The position numbers and the translations under genes were made by a program. This document shows, piece after piece, positions 1-9,400 of a stretch of DNA of 64,000 nt (position 1 is its first letter; each line of letters opens with the position of its first letter). Source of the stretch: Acidovorax kalamii. Its GTDB lineage: Bacteria > Pseudomonadota > Gammaproteobacteria > Burkholderiales > Burkholderiaceae_C. The DNA lies in contig NZ_NOIG01000010.1 in NCBI RefSeq assembly GCF_002245625.1, forward strand, positions 279,308 through 343,307, written 5' to 3'. A model generated the notes under the pieces. That model did not search any database. It saw only the letters and a list, made by a program, of their open reading frames with translations, and was not told the origin of the DNA.

Positions 1-307
1 CTCGGCAGCCGAGGTGGCCTGGCTGTGCACCGAAACCGGTGTGATCCACCTCGACGACCTCGTGATCCGCCGCACGCTGCTGGCCATTCGCGGCCTGGTC
101 ACCGATGCCGCGCTGGCCGAGATGGCCGGCATTGCCGCAGAGGCTTTGGGCTGGGATGCAGGGCGCGAGCGGCAGGAGTTGCACAATTGCACCACTGCAC
201 TGCGCGAGCGCCATGGCGTGCGCCTGGCCCCCGCAGCCCCCGATTCCGATGCCGTGCCGGCTTTCCATGCACCTTTGACCACCCATCCGGCCCTGAGCCC
301 GACATGA
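1..307 (+). CDS. FAD-dependent oxidoreductase, glycerol-3-phosphate dehydrogenase-like, C-terminal fragment
   Basis: This is the 3' end of a gene cut by the window edge; the open frame runs from base 2 to the TGA at 305-307, about 101 codons. The visible part resembles the helical C-terminal domain of GlpD-type FAD oxidoreductases: a segment EVAWLCTETGVIHLDDLVIR followed by RRT, then helices ending in ELHNCTTALRERHGV. That domain follows the FAD and substrate domains in enzymes oxidising sn-glycerol 3-phosphate or similar polyol phosphates. The FAD-binding part is outside the window, so the substrate cannot be stated. A GntR regulator starts 2 bases after its stop, suggesting co-transcription and perhaps autogenous control of the unit. 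Confidence 0.6.
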   Translation, partial: SAAEVAWLCTETGVIHLDDLVIRRTLLAIRGLVTDAALAEMAGIAAEALGWDAGRERQELHNCTTALRERHGVRLAPAAPDSDAVPAFHAPLTTHPALSPT

Positions 308-308
308 C

Positions 309-1064
309 GTGAATTCTCCGAACGAACTCCAGCCGCTGCTCGACCGCAATTCCGAATCGCCCCTGTGGGCGCAGTTCCGCGATGCCCTGCGCCTGCAGAT
401 CCTGCAGGGTGATCTGGCCATCGGCGCCAAGCTGCCCTCCGAGGCCGAACTGGGCGAGCAGTTCGGCATCTCGCGCATCGTGGTGCGCGAGGCCCTGGCC
501 GACCTGGTGCGCAACAACCTGATCTACAAGATCAAGGGCCGTGGCGCCTTTGTCGCGGCGCGTGAGCGCGACGAGGATTTCGTCTCCACCGTGCTCGGCT
601 TTTCCGACGAAATGGAACGCAAGGGCCGCTCGGTGCGCACGCAGATCCTGTCGCAGCAATTGCGCGACCCCACGCCGCAGGAGATCAGCGCGCTGGGTCT
701 CACCGACGACACCCAGGTCGTGGCCCTGAAGCGGCTGCGCAGCGTGGACGGCGAACTGCGCCTGCTGGTGGAGACCGTGGTGCCCGCCGACCTGGCGCCC
801 GGCCTGCACCGCATGCGCCTGGACGACCGCTCGCTCTACGACGTGCTGCGCCGCCAGTACGGCGTGCGCCTGGTGCGCGCCGAGCGCTGGATCGACGCCG
901 TGCTGCCCGATGCCGAGACTTGCGGCCTGCTGCAGCTGGAAACCCCTGAGCCGCTGCTGCGCATCGAGTCCATCGCCTATGGCGCCAATGGCCGGCGCCT
1001 GGAGTACTACAACGCCTTGCACCGCTGTAAATCAAGTCGGCTGCACGTGCAGACGACAACTTAG
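309..1064 (+). CDS. GntR family transcriptional regulator, HutC/UTRA type
   Basis: A DNA-binding repressor of 251 residues. Residues about 17-85 form the GntR winged helix (SPLWAQFRDALRLQI, then LPSEAELGEQFGISRIVVRE, a typical recognition helix). Residues about 105-245 form a UTRA ligand-binding domain, with FSDEMERKGRSVRTQILSQQ at its start and LEYYNALHRC near its end. The start is GTG at 309, one base after the upstream stop, so translation is probably coupled; the ATG at 304 is in another frame. UTRA domains bind small sugars or acids, and the upstream oxidoreductase suggests a polyol or sugar phosphate effector, which is inference. The perfect hairpin at 1111-1150 lies 46 bases past the stop. 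Confidence 0.85.
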   Translation: MNSPNELQPLLDRNSESPLWAQFRDALRLQILQGDLAIGAKLPSEAELGEQFGISRIVVREALADLVRNNLIYKIKGRGAFVAARERDEDFVSTVLGFSDEMERKGRSVRTQILSQQLRDPTPQEISALGLTDDTQVVALKRLRSVDGELRLLVETVVPADLAPGLHRMRLDDRSLYDVLRRQYGVRLVRAERWIDAVLPDAETCGLLQLETPEPLLRIESIAYGANGRRLEYYNALHRCKSSRLHVQTTT

Positions 1065-1110
1065 CGCCCCCTGGGCTGTGGGCTGTGCTCCTTCCGTACA
1101 TCTGTCACAT

Positions 1111-1150
1111 ACAAAGACAACGGGCTCCCGAAGGAGCCCGTTGTCTTTGT
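1111..1150. terminator. Bidirectional intrinsic terminator
   Basis: A perfect 18-bp inverted repeat with a 4-base loop (CGAA) lies between the convergent GntR gene and the small secreted-protein gene at 1198. The outer arms (ACAAAGACAA and TTGTCTTTGT) give a partial T tract on each strand, and the core is CGGGCTCC/GGAGCCCG. It fits termination from both sides. Confidence 0.8.
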
Positions 1151-1197
1151 GGTGCTGCCAGCCATGTCCTGCGACATCCTGGCAGGCAGCCGGTGGC

Positions 1198-1491
1198 TTA
1201 CATGGCGCTGAATTCGCCCGAAGGGATCTGGCCCGTGCGCAGGGCTTCAGCAGCCTGGGCACGCACAGCAGCGCGGTCAGCGGTGGACTTGTAGGTCACC
1301 ACGCGCGAACCAGCAGGCTCCTGGCTGCGGGTCTGTGCCACGGTAGCGGCTTCGGCAGCCACTTCAGCGCGGGTGCGGTTCGTGTCGAACTTCAGGGCAA
1401 ATTGCGAGCTGTCGGCTTCGTCAGCGTGTGCGCCAAAGGCAGAGAAGGCAGCCACAGCGGCGATGGAGATGATGCGAGCGGTCTTGTTCAT
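1198..1491 (-). CDS. Small secreted alanine-rich protein, paralogue A
   Basis: A 97-residue protein of unknown function. Residues 1-23 are a signal peptide (MNKTARIISIAAVAAFSAFG then AHA, a good signal peptidase I site). The mature part is short, charged and rich in Ala, Arg and Thr, with the segments TNRTRAEV and RVVTYKSTADRAAVRAQA. ATG at 1491 is chosen because GGAG sits 8 bases upstream and the signal peptide starts there; an upstream ATG in frame would add 15 unlikely residues. It is about 80 percent identical to its neighbour at 1584-1871 by eye, so the pair arose by tandem duplication. It resembles small periplasmic proteins of the DUF4148 kind, but I do not claim the family. Confidence 0.75.
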   Translation of the reverse strand: MNKTARIISIAAVAAFSAFGAHADEADSSQFALKFDTNRTRAEVAAEAATVAQTRSQEPAGSRVVTYKSTADRAAVRAQAAEALRTGQIPSGEFSAM

Positions 1492-1583
1492 GGTGAAACT
1501 CCGGTGAAATTCAAAAAACAGGGATGTACTGGGCAATACGAAACAGGAAGGGCGGTGGATTCAGCGAATCAGGCGCTGACCAA

Positions 1584-1871
1584 TCAGCCACGCTCGCCGT
1601 AAGCGATCTGGCCGGTGCGCACAGCGTCAGCAGCCTGGGCACGCACGGCAGCGCGGTCAGCGGTGCTCTTGTAGGTCACCACACGCGAACCAGCGGGCTC
1701 GATCGAGCGGGTCTGGGCGACGGTAGCGGCTTCCGCTTGCACTTCAGCGCGGGTGCGGTTGGTTTCGAATTGGGTGGCGAACTGCGAAGCATCGGCTTCG
1801 TCAGCGTGGGCGCCAAAAGAGGCGAAAGCAGCGACAGCGGCGATGGAGAGGAAACGTGCGGTGTTGTTCAT
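1584..1871 (-). CDS. Small secreted alanine-rich protein, paralogue B
   Basis: A 95-residue paralogue of the protein at 1198-1491, on the same strand and 92 bases upstream of it. Its signal peptide (MNNTARFLSIAAVAAFASFG then AHA) and mature segments (TNRTRAEV, RVVTYKSTADRAAVRAQA) are almost the same; the C-terminal tails differ (AYGERG here, PSGEFSAM in the neighbour). ATG at 1871 has AAGGA about 9 bases upstream. A -10-like TACAAT on the minus strand at 2054-2059 could serve both genes with a long leader. Function is unknown; export to the periplasm is the only firm inference. Confidence 0.75.
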   Translation of the reverse strand: MNNTARFLSIAAVAAFASFGAHADEADASQFATQFETNRTRAEVQAEAATVAQTRSIEPAGSRVVTYKSTADRAAVRAQAADAVRTGQIAYGERG

Positions 1872-2372
1872 GATGGATAAGTCCTTGAAGTTAAAGAAGC
1901 GTCTCAAAAAAACCGGAGCAAAGAGCAAAAACTGAAAGCTGCTTCAAACCGGGTTCGGTGAGTCGCCTTGCGGGTTCGGCTCATCGATGGGATGAACTGT
2001 ACGCCGATGGTGTTCAGAGAAAAACTATCGAGTCGCGAACTAACTGTTCCAGTATTGTAAACAATCAGGGCGGAACTTTTCAGGGTTTACCCAAGCCTGA
2101 ATGTCCGGAGTGGGCAAAAGGCGGGCTTTAGCCACCCATATCCCATGGAAACCCTGGTGCCAATTTGGAACGGTGGGATCGGCGGTTTTCCTGCCCGAAA
2201 AGCGCTGTCGCAGCAGGTGATCGTGCGAGCCCAGGCCGTGTAATACCGCCCTTGGCAGGCCGTGGGCAGCGCTTGATATGCATCAAGACAGTGCCGTGCC
2301 GAAGAGCGTTTTGTTTGAGTGCCCGGCAAGAGAACGTCATATAGTCCGAGGTAACGATTTGTTGTTCCTCGC
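1872..2372. other. Noncoding gap between divergent genes
   Basis: About 500 bases without a convincing gene. The first 200 are AT-richer than the genes around them and probably hold the minus-strand promoter of the secreted paralogues (TACAAT read on the minus strand at 2054-2059, no good -35). TATAGT at 2340-2345 could be the -10 of the HD-GYP gene. Minus-strand frames here overlap the HD-GYP start and show no family features. Confidence 0.5.
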
Positions 2373-3683
2373 ATGACAGACCCCCTCGATTCGGCGGACA
2401 TTGACACCGCCGACAGCCCTCATTACCTGCGCGCGCTGACCGACATGGCCGACCGCCGCACGGTGGTCGCGGACGCTGCCATCTACACCGACAACGGCAT
2501 CAAACTGGTGGAGAAGGGCGCCCGCATCGACAGTCGCCTGTATGACCGCCTGGTGCAGCACAAGCTGCGCGAGCCCATCGACCGCCACCTGTCCATAGAA
2601 AACCCTGTGGACGTGCCCGCCCTGCTGGCAGCCGGGCAGGCGCTCATTGCAGAGGAGGCCTTGCCCAACATGCTGGCCGAGGCGCTGGGCCCCTCGGCGG
2701 CCCGCCTGCTGGCGCCGCTGCGCTCCTTGCCCCTGCCAGCGCCCATGGCCTGCAAGCTCACGGTCATGCGCGACCAGCGCCCCGAGTTGTTCGAGCACAG
2801 CCTGCAGATGATGACCGTGGCCATGTTCCTGGGCATCAAGAGCGGTCTGGCAGAGCGCGACTGCGGCACCCTGGCGGCTGCGGCCTTGTTGCACGACCTG
2901 GGCGTGCTGCACATGGACCCGGCCTGGAGCGACCCCGACCACAAGGTGGTGGGTGTGCAGCGCAAGCACCTGGTGGCGCACCCCATCACAGCCATGCTGA
3001 TGATCCGCGACACCAAGGTGTACGCCCGTGCCGCCGAGGTGGCGGTGCTGGAGCACCACGAGCGCATGGATGGCAGCGGCTACCCGCGTGGCCTCGCCGG
3101 TGCCGACATCACGCCCATGGGGCGCATCCTGTTGCTGGCCGAGGTGGTGACAGCGTTCTACGAAAAATACGAAGACATGCCCGCGCAGCGGCTGTCGCTG
3201 GTACTGCGGCTCAACCACCGCAAATTCCCTTCCGCGCTCGTGGCCCACATCCTGCCGCTGCTGCAGGAAGAGGTGGCACGCGAATCGGCCCTGATGCCGC
3301 TGGGCAATGATGCTCCGCGCCAGATTGACCTGCTGGCAGAAGCCTTCACTTATTGGGACCAGCTCAAGGCCGCCTTGCCCCCAGGGGCTGCCAAGGTCCC
3401 TGCAGACAGCGCCTTTGCATTCACCGACTCCCGCTTGCTGGCCTTGCAGAAAGCCTTGATCGAAGCGGGTTCCCACCCCCGGCACCAGGGCGAATTGCTG
3501 GCGCAGTTGCAGGGCGATGCCATCGGCATGGCCGAAGTGGCCCTGGTGGGGCGGGAGGCGCTCTGGCAACTGCAAAGCATTCTGAACGCCAGCCACCGCC
3601 GCTGGCCTCAGCTGTCGGACCGCACCACGCCCATGGATGCGGCCGTGGCCGACTGGTGCGATTGGGCGCTTCGGCGGCTCTGA
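2373..3683 (+). CDS. HD-GYP domain cyclic-di-GMP phosphodiesterase
   Basis: A 436-residue cytoplasmic protein with no membrane segment. The N-terminal 130 residues resemble the extension preceding many HD-GYP domains (RRTVVADAAIYTDNGIKLVE). The HD-GYP core follows: HSLQMMTVAMFLGI near residue 145, the metal pair HDLG at 174-177, HPITAMLM near 206, and the signature HHERMDGSGYPRG from residue 228. The HD to HHE spacing of about 54 residues is usual. The family hydrolyses cyclic di-GMP to pGpG or GMP. There is no linked sensor domain or partner gene, so the input is unknown. The Shine-Dalgarno before ATG 2373 is weak. Confidence 0.88.
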   Translation: MTDPLDSADIDTADSPHYLRALTDMADRRTVVADAAIYTDNGIKLVEKGARIDSRLYDRLVQHKLREPIDRHLSIENPVDVPALLAAGQALIAEEALPNMLAEALGPSAARLLAPLRSLPLPAPMACKLTVMRDQRPELFEHSLQMMTVAMFLGIKSGLAERDCGTLAAAALLHDLGVLHMDPAWSDPDHKVVGVQRKHLVAHPITAMLMIRDTKVYARAAEVAVLEHHERMDGSGYPRGLAGADITPMGRILLLAEVVTAFYEKYEDMPAQRLSLVLRLNHRKFPSALVAHILPLLQEEVARESALMPLGNDAPRQIDLLAEAFTYWDQLKAALPPGAAKVPADSAFAFTDSRLLALQKALIEAGSHPRHQGELLAQLQGDAIGMAEVALVGREALWQLQSILNASHRRWPQLSDRTTPMDAAVADWCDWALRRL

Positions 3684-3888
3684 TACGCCCCAAGGCGCGT
3701 GCAGAGGGCTCCCGGGTGATCCCCTGCCGCGCAGGCTGAATCGTTTCTCCGTCGCCACGGAGTCAACCGGTTGGCTTGACCGTGGCAGGCAGCCCTCAGG
3801 TCTCCTTGGCCTTGCCCGTCAGCACCCGCAGGCCCGAGCCCCTTCGATGCTGTGGCCTTCCTCGCCTGGCTCGTCACGCTTCAAAATA

Positions 3889-3904
3889 CTGGTTATATTT
3901 ACAG
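3889..3904. promoter_or_regulatory. LexA (SOS) box upstream of imuA
   Basis: A 16-bp site CTG-GTTATATTTA-CAG fits the LexA consensus CTG-N10-CAG with an AT-rich centre. It ends 31 bases before the imuA start, where LexA would block the promoter until RecA-driven cleavage. The three-gene set downstream is a known SOS target in many proteobacteria, which supports the reading. Confidence 0.85.
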
Positions 3905-3935
3905 TATTCCTGTTCTTTGAAGCTTTGCCCCCGCC

Positions 3936-4805
3936 ATGCCCGCGCCCAGCCTGTCCTTGCGGATTGCGCCCGATCTGCCCTCTGCCGTGCCCGGTGTCTG
4001 GCATGCCGATGCCCTGGGTGCGGGCCCGCAGGCGACCCAGCCCACGGGGCATGCGTTGCTGGACGCCCAACTGCCCGGCGGGGGCTGGCCGGTGGGGGCG
4101 TTGTGCGAGGTGCTGCAGCCTCTGGCGGGCCTGCATGAATGGCAACTGGTATTGCCCGCGCTGGCGCAGGCCACGGCCCGCCGCGCAGGGGCCGTGGTGG
4201 CGGTGGCGCCCCCTTGCGAGCCCTTTGGCCCGGCACTGAAAGCGCAGGGGCTGCCGCCCGAGCGGCTGTGTGTGGTGCGGGCCGACAGCGCCCGTGCGGC
4301 ATTCTGGGCGGCCGAGCAGGCGCTGCGGTGCGGCGATGTGCTGGCCGTCATGGCTTGGCTGCCGCAGGCACCCGCTGCAGCTCTGCGCAGGCTGCAGCTG
4401 GCGGCAGCGCAGCAACAGCAACTGCTGTGGGTGTTTCGCCCGATCAGCGCCGCGCCACAGGCATCGCCAGCCCTGCTGCGGCTTCAGGTGCAGGGGTGGT
4501 GGCTGTCTGCCGATACATCCGCGCCTGCCGCGCCCGGTATGCAGGTGCAGATCCTCAAGCGCCGGGGGCCGCCCCTGGTGCAGGCGCTGGACCTGCCGGG
4601 CTGCCACCCCCGGCTGGCGCAGGCCCTGGCGGCGCAGGCCGAGCGCCGCCATGCCGCACAGGTGGTGGCCCGCGCCATGGTGGCGCGCTACAACGCAGCG
4701 GCCCCGGGGGGGCAGGCGGCGCCCATGCGCCCGGAGCCTGCGATGGTTGCGCTGCAGGGGAGGGGGCATGCACTGGATCGCATTGCCGCTGCCATGGCGG
4801 GATGA
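3936..4805 (+). CDS. imuA: ImuA, RecA-like mutasome protein
   Basis: A 289-residue protein of the ImuA (SulA-related, RecA-like) family that works with ImuB and DnaE2 in damage-induced mutagenesis. Visible features are the N-terminal WHADALGAG, GHALLDAQLPGGGWPVGALC at about residues 46-65, where RecA-like proteins enter the nucleotide fold, and MAWLPQAP near 140. No intact Walker A lysine motif is seen, as is usual for this group. It is the first gene of the SOS unit, 31 bases after the LexA box. imuB begins inside its last 38 bases, giving tight translational coupling. Confidence 0.88.
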   Translation: MPAPSLSLRIAPDLPSAVPGVWHADALGAGPQATQPTGHALLDAQLPGGGWPVGALCEVLQPLAGLHEWQLVLPALAQATARRAGAVVAVAPPCEPFGPALKAQGLPPERLCVVRADSARAAFWAAEQALRCGDVLAVMAWLPQAPAAALRRLQLAAAQQQQLLWVFRPISAAPQASPALLRLQVQGWWLSADTSAPAAPGMQVQILKRRGPPLVQALDLPGCHPRLAQALAAQAERRHAAQVVARAMVARYNAAAPGGQAAPMRPEPAMVALQGRGHALDRIAAAMAG

Positions 4806-6285
4806 GCCCGCCACCAGCCCGGCTAGTACCGGGGCGGCGGCTGCGGCTGGCACGATGGCTGCGCCCGCCGCAGGCTGGTGGGCCCTGCGCTTTACCCCGC
4901 GCGTGGCGCTGATGGATGGCGACACTGTGCTGCTGGAGGTTTCGACCACCGAACGACTCTGGGGCGGGCGTGATGCCTTGCTGACCCTGGTGTTGCAGGC
5001 CTGGGCCGAAGCTGCGGGGGGGCTGGGCACACCGCCACAACCCCCGGGCATGCTGCCCCCCTGGGGCAGCGGCCCCACCGCGCTGGTGGCGCAAGCCTGG
5101 CTGCGCATGGCGCTGGCCGGGCATGCACCACGGGGGCAACAAGAGCCAGCGGTGCACACCCTGCCTTTGCACACCCTGACTGCCTTGCACCCGCATGTGG
5201 ACAGCCTGGAGCGCATGGGCTGCCGCACCTGGGGCGCCTTGCGGGCGCTGCCGCGTGCCGGGCTGGCCCGGCGCCTGGGGGCCGGGGTGCTGCGGGTGCT
5301 GGACCAGGCCCTGGGCGAAGCCCCCGAAGCCCATGCCTGGCTGGAGCTGCCCGAGCAGTTTGCGCTGGCCGCCGAATTGCCTGCGCTGGCCACCTCGGCC
5401 GATGCCCTGCTGTGGAGCGCCCACCGCTGCCTCACGGCCCTGCAGGGCTGGCTGCAGGCGCGCCAGCAGGGGGCGCTGGCGCTGGAGCTGGCCTGGCGCC
5501 ACGACCTGCGGCGCATCGACGGGGTGGTGATTGCCCCCACGCAGGCCTTGCAGGTGCGTACCGCCCAGGCCACGCAGGACATGGCGCACCTGCGGCGTCT
5601 GCTGGCTGAAAACCTGGCGCGCACCACCCTGGCCGCACCGGCCAACCAGATCACGCTGCGCCTGCTGGAGTCGGCCCCGCTGCCGCACCGCAGTGCCAGC
5701 CTGCTGCCGCCCGGCGATCATGGTGGCGGTTGCCCTGGCGGTGCCGACAACCCCGCGCCCCCAGGCGAAGCCTTGCACCAGCTGCTGGAGCGCCTGTCGG
5801 CCCGCCTGGGGCCCGAGCAGGTGCAGGCCCCCGTGCTGATGGCCGACCACCGCCCCGAGCACATGCAGCAGTGGCGCCCCGCAGCCGAGGTGCTGGGCCG
5901 CCCGCCCGCCCGGCGCTCTGCCATCGCCAGCGCAGGCGGCGGGGCCGAGGCCACGCTGGATGCCAGCCCCGACGCCTTGCTGCTGCCCCCCTGGCTGCTG
6001 AACCCGCCCCAGCGGCTGGCCGTGCAGGGCAACCGCCCCTGCCACCATGGCCTGCTGCGCCTGCTGGCCGGGCCCCACCGCTTCGAGGCGGGCTGGTGGT
6101 CTGCGGGCGAGGGCGGGGCCGACCCCGCACACCCCGGCACCGGCCTGGCCTTGCGCGACTACTTTGTGGCGCACAACGCGGTGGCGGGCCTGGTGTGGGT
6201 GTTCCGCGAGCGGCTGGCGCCGCTGCCCGATGGTGCGCAAGGGCTGGCGCGGCCTCCTCGCTGGTTTCTCCATGGTGTTTTTTGA
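4768..6285 (+). CDS. imuB: ImuB, Y-family polymerase-like mutasome hub
   Basis: A 505-residue Y-family polymerase homologue. ATG 4768 (MHWIALPLPW) follows a strong GGGGAGGGGG ribosome site and overlaps imuA by 38 bases. Residues 37-62 carry WWALRFTPRVALMDGDTVLL then EVSTTERLWGG; the paired catalytic acidic residues of active DinB polymerases are replaced here (STTE), as expected for ImuB, which is thought not to polymerise but to link DnaE2 to the sliding clamp. The middle holds a helix-hairpin-helix-like segment (SLERMGCRTWGALRALPRAG). The C-terminus ends in PPRWFLHGVF, typical of the family. A canonical clamp-binding peptide was not located with confidence. Confidence 0.9.
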   Translation: MHWIALPLPWRDEPATSPASTGAAAAAGTMAAPAAGWWALRFTPRVALMDGDTVLLEVSTTERLWGGRDALLTLVLQAWAEAAGGLGTPPQPPGMLPPWGSGPTALVAQAWLRMALAGHAPRGQQEPAVHTLPLHTLTALHPHVDSLERMGCRTWGALRALPRAGLARRLGAGVLRVLDQALGEAPEAHAWLELPEQFALAAELPALATSADALLWSAHRCLTALQGWLQARQQGALALELAWRHDLRRIDGVVIAPTQALQVRTAQATQDMAHLRRLLAENLARTTLAAPANQITLRLLESAPLPHRSASLLPPGDHGGGCPGGADNPAPPGEALHQLLERLSARLGPEQVQAPVLMADHRPEHMQQWRPAAEVLGRPPARRSAIASAGGGAEATLDASPDALLLPPWLLNPPQRLAVQGNRPCHHGLLRLLAGPHRFEAGWWSAGEGGADPAHPGTGLALRDYFVAHNAVAGLVWVFRERLAPLPDGAQGLARPPRWFLHGVF

Positions 6286-6444
6286 AGCACCCCCTGTACG
6301 GCTCCCCCCGCTCTCGCAGCGCTGTGTGCTGCGGGCAGGAGGATGCCGCCAGCGCGGCGGGGTGGCCCTTGTGTGGCGGCCTCCATCTGGGGCACGGTTT
6401 CAGGCCCGGTGGATGGCGTGCAGCGCCATGGAGAAAGAACGGAG

Positions 6445-9400
6445 ATGACTGCATTCTTGCCGGGCTATGCCGAGCTGCACTGCCTGTCCAACTTCAGCTT
6501 TCAGCGCGGGGCATCGCACCCGCACGAGCTGGTCGAGCGCGCCGCCAAGCTGGACTACCAGGCCCTGGCGCTGACCGATGAATGTTCGGTGGCCGGCGTG
6601 GTGCGCGCCTGGAAGGCCGCCCAGCCCACGGGCCTGCACCTCATCGTGGGCAGCGAGTTCCTGTGGGGCGACCTGCGGCTGGTGGCCCTGGCGCGGGACG
6701 CCGTGGGCTGGGGCAACCTGTGCGAGTTCATCTCGGCCGCGCGCAGTGCGGCGCCTAAGGGCCAGTACCACGTGGGCCCGGCCAGCCCCTGGCACCTGCT
6801 GCAAGGGTGCGAGCTGCTGCTGGCGCCTTGCCGCAAACGCTTTGATGCTATCAATATAATAGCTGTTGGGGAATATCTGTCGCGCGCAAAGGCCTGTTTT
6901 GGCTCTGATTTTGACGGACACATCTGGCTGGCAGTCGAGTTGCACCTCGCCCCCGACGACGGCCTGTGGTTGGCCACGCTGCAGCGTGTGGGCGCACAGC
7001 TGGGCCTGCCGCTGGTGGCGGCGGGCGACGTGCACATGCACGCCCGCTCGCGCAAGCCGCTGCAGGATGTGATCACCGCCGTGCGCCTGGGCTGCAGCGT
7101 GGCCGAGTGCGGGTTTGCGCTGCAGCCCAACGCCGAGCGCCACCTGCGCCAGCGCGTGCGGCTGGCAGGCATCTATCCGCCCGACTTGCTGGCGGCCACG
7201 CTCACGGTGGCCGGGCGCTGCACTTTCCAGCTGGACGAGATCCAATACCAGTACCCGCTGGAGACCGTGCCCCAAGGCATGACCCCCGCCCAGGCGCTGG
7301 CCTGGCTGGTGCAGACCGGCGTGGAGGGCGAGTACCCGCAGGGCGCCCCCCAGCGGGTGCTGGACCAGATCCGCAAAGAGCTGGATCTGATCGCGCACTG
7401 CCAGTACGAGATGTACTTCCTCACCGTGCACGACATCGTGCGCTACGCCCGCAGCAAGAACATCCTGTGCCAGGGGCGCGGCTCCGCCGCCAACTCGGTG
7501 GTCTGCTACATGCTGGGCATCACGGCCGTGCCGCCCGAAAACACCCATCTGCTGTTCGAACGCTTCATCAGCAAGGAGCGCAAGGAGCCGCCCGACATCG
7601 ACGTGGACTTCGAGCACGACCGGCGCGAAGAGGTCATCCAGTACATCTACGACAAATACGGCCGCGACCGCGCCGCCATTGCCGCCGTCGTCACCAGCTA
7701 CCGCACGCGCAGCGCCCTGCGCGATGTGGGCAAGGCCCTGGGCGTGGCGCCCGCGCTGGTCGATGCGTTTGCCAAGGACCACCACTGGTTTGACGAGACC
7801 TTCGCCGCCGACCGCCTGCAGGAGCTGGCGCAGGCCGTTGGCGCCGCGCTGCACCGGCACACCGCCACGCTGTGGCTGGAGCTGGCGGCCGACCTCCAGG
7901 GTTTTCCACGCCACTTGAGCCAGCATGTGGGCGGCTTCGTGCTCACCCAGGGCAAGCTCACGCGGCTGGTGCCGGTCGAGCCCGCCAGCATGGACAAACG
8001 CTCCGTCATCCAGTGGGACAAGGACGACCTTGACGACATGGGCCTGCTCAAGGTCGATGTGCTGGCTCTGGGCATGCTCAGCGCGCTGCGCCGCTGCCTG
8101 CAACTGCGTGCCGTGCTGCGCGGCGAGCACTGGGGCCTCAAGGACATCCCGCGCGAAGACCCCGCCACCTACGACATGATCTGCGCCGCCGACACCGTGG
8201 GCGTGTTCCAGATCGAAAGCCGCGCCCAGATGAGCATGCTGCCGCGCCTGCGCCCGCGCGAGTTTTATGACCTGGTGGTCGAGGTCGCCATCGTGCGGCC
8301 CGGGCCCATCCAGGGCGGCATGGTGCACCCCTACCTCAAGGCGCGCGAGCGCAGGCGGCAGGGCCTGCCGCTGGAGCTGGAAAAGCCCGAACTGGAAGAT
8401 GCCCTCCAGCGCACGCTGGGCGTGCCCATCTTCCAGGAGCAGGTCATGCAGATCGCCATGATCGCAGCCGGATTCACCCCCGGCATGGCCGACGACCTGC
8501 GCCGGTCCATGGCCGCCTGGAAGCGCAAAGGCGGCGTGCACCGCTTCGAAAAACCCCTGCTGGACGGCATGCTGGCAAAGGGCTACCGCCCTGAATTTGC
8601 CCAAGCCATCTTCCAGCAGATGCTGGGCTTTGGCGAATACGGCTTTCCCGAAAGCCACGCCCACAGCTTTGCCTTGCTGGCCTACGCCAGCAGCTGGCTC
8701 AAGTGCCACGAGCCCGCGTGTTTTCTGACCGCGCTGCTCAACTCACTGCCCATGGGCTTCTACACCGCGTCCCAACTGGTGCAGGACGCGCGCCGCCACG
8801 GCGTGCGCGTGCTGCCCATCGACGTGAGCCACAGCGACCACGACTGCACGCTGGAAAGCCCCGCCGAACACCTGCTGCCTGCCAAGGGCCTGCCCCGGCC
8901 GCAGCAGCCGCAGCCCGCTGTGCGACTGGGCCTGTGCCTGGTCGGCAGCCTGGGCAAGAGTGCGGCAGACCGCCTGGTGCTGGCCCGCGCCACATCGCCC
9001 TTCAGCACCACCGAAGACCTGGCCCTGCGTGCCCAGCTGAGCCAGCAGGATGTGCAGGCCCTGGCCGCCGCCGACGCACTGGCCAGCCTCTCAGGCCACC
9101 GGCGCCAGCAGATGTGGGACGCCGCCGCCCAGCACAGCGCCCCGGCCCTGCTGCGCGACGTGCCCGTGCTCGAAGCACCGCTGGCGCTGCCAGCCGCCCC
9201 CGAGGGCGAAGAAATCCTGTTCGACTACGCCGCCACCGGCCTCACCCTGCGCCGCCACCCCCTGGCCCTGCTGCGCCCGCGCCTGGCCCGCTGGCGCCTG
9301 CAGACCGCGCTTCAGCTGGTGGCCACCCCCCACGGCCGCCAGGTGCGCGCCTGCGGCATCGTCACCGTGCGCCAGCGCCCCGGCACCGCCAAGGGCACGA

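Noticed and set aside
2087..2407. Open frame on the minus strand in the gap before the HD-GYP gene
   Set aside because: It overlaps the HD-GYP start, has no ribosome site, and its sequence shows no family features or coding bias.
3819..5654. Long minus-strand frame opposite imuA and imuB
   Set aside because: Low-complexity Arg/Ala/Pro/Ser composition, no motifs, and it runs across two certain genes on the other strand.
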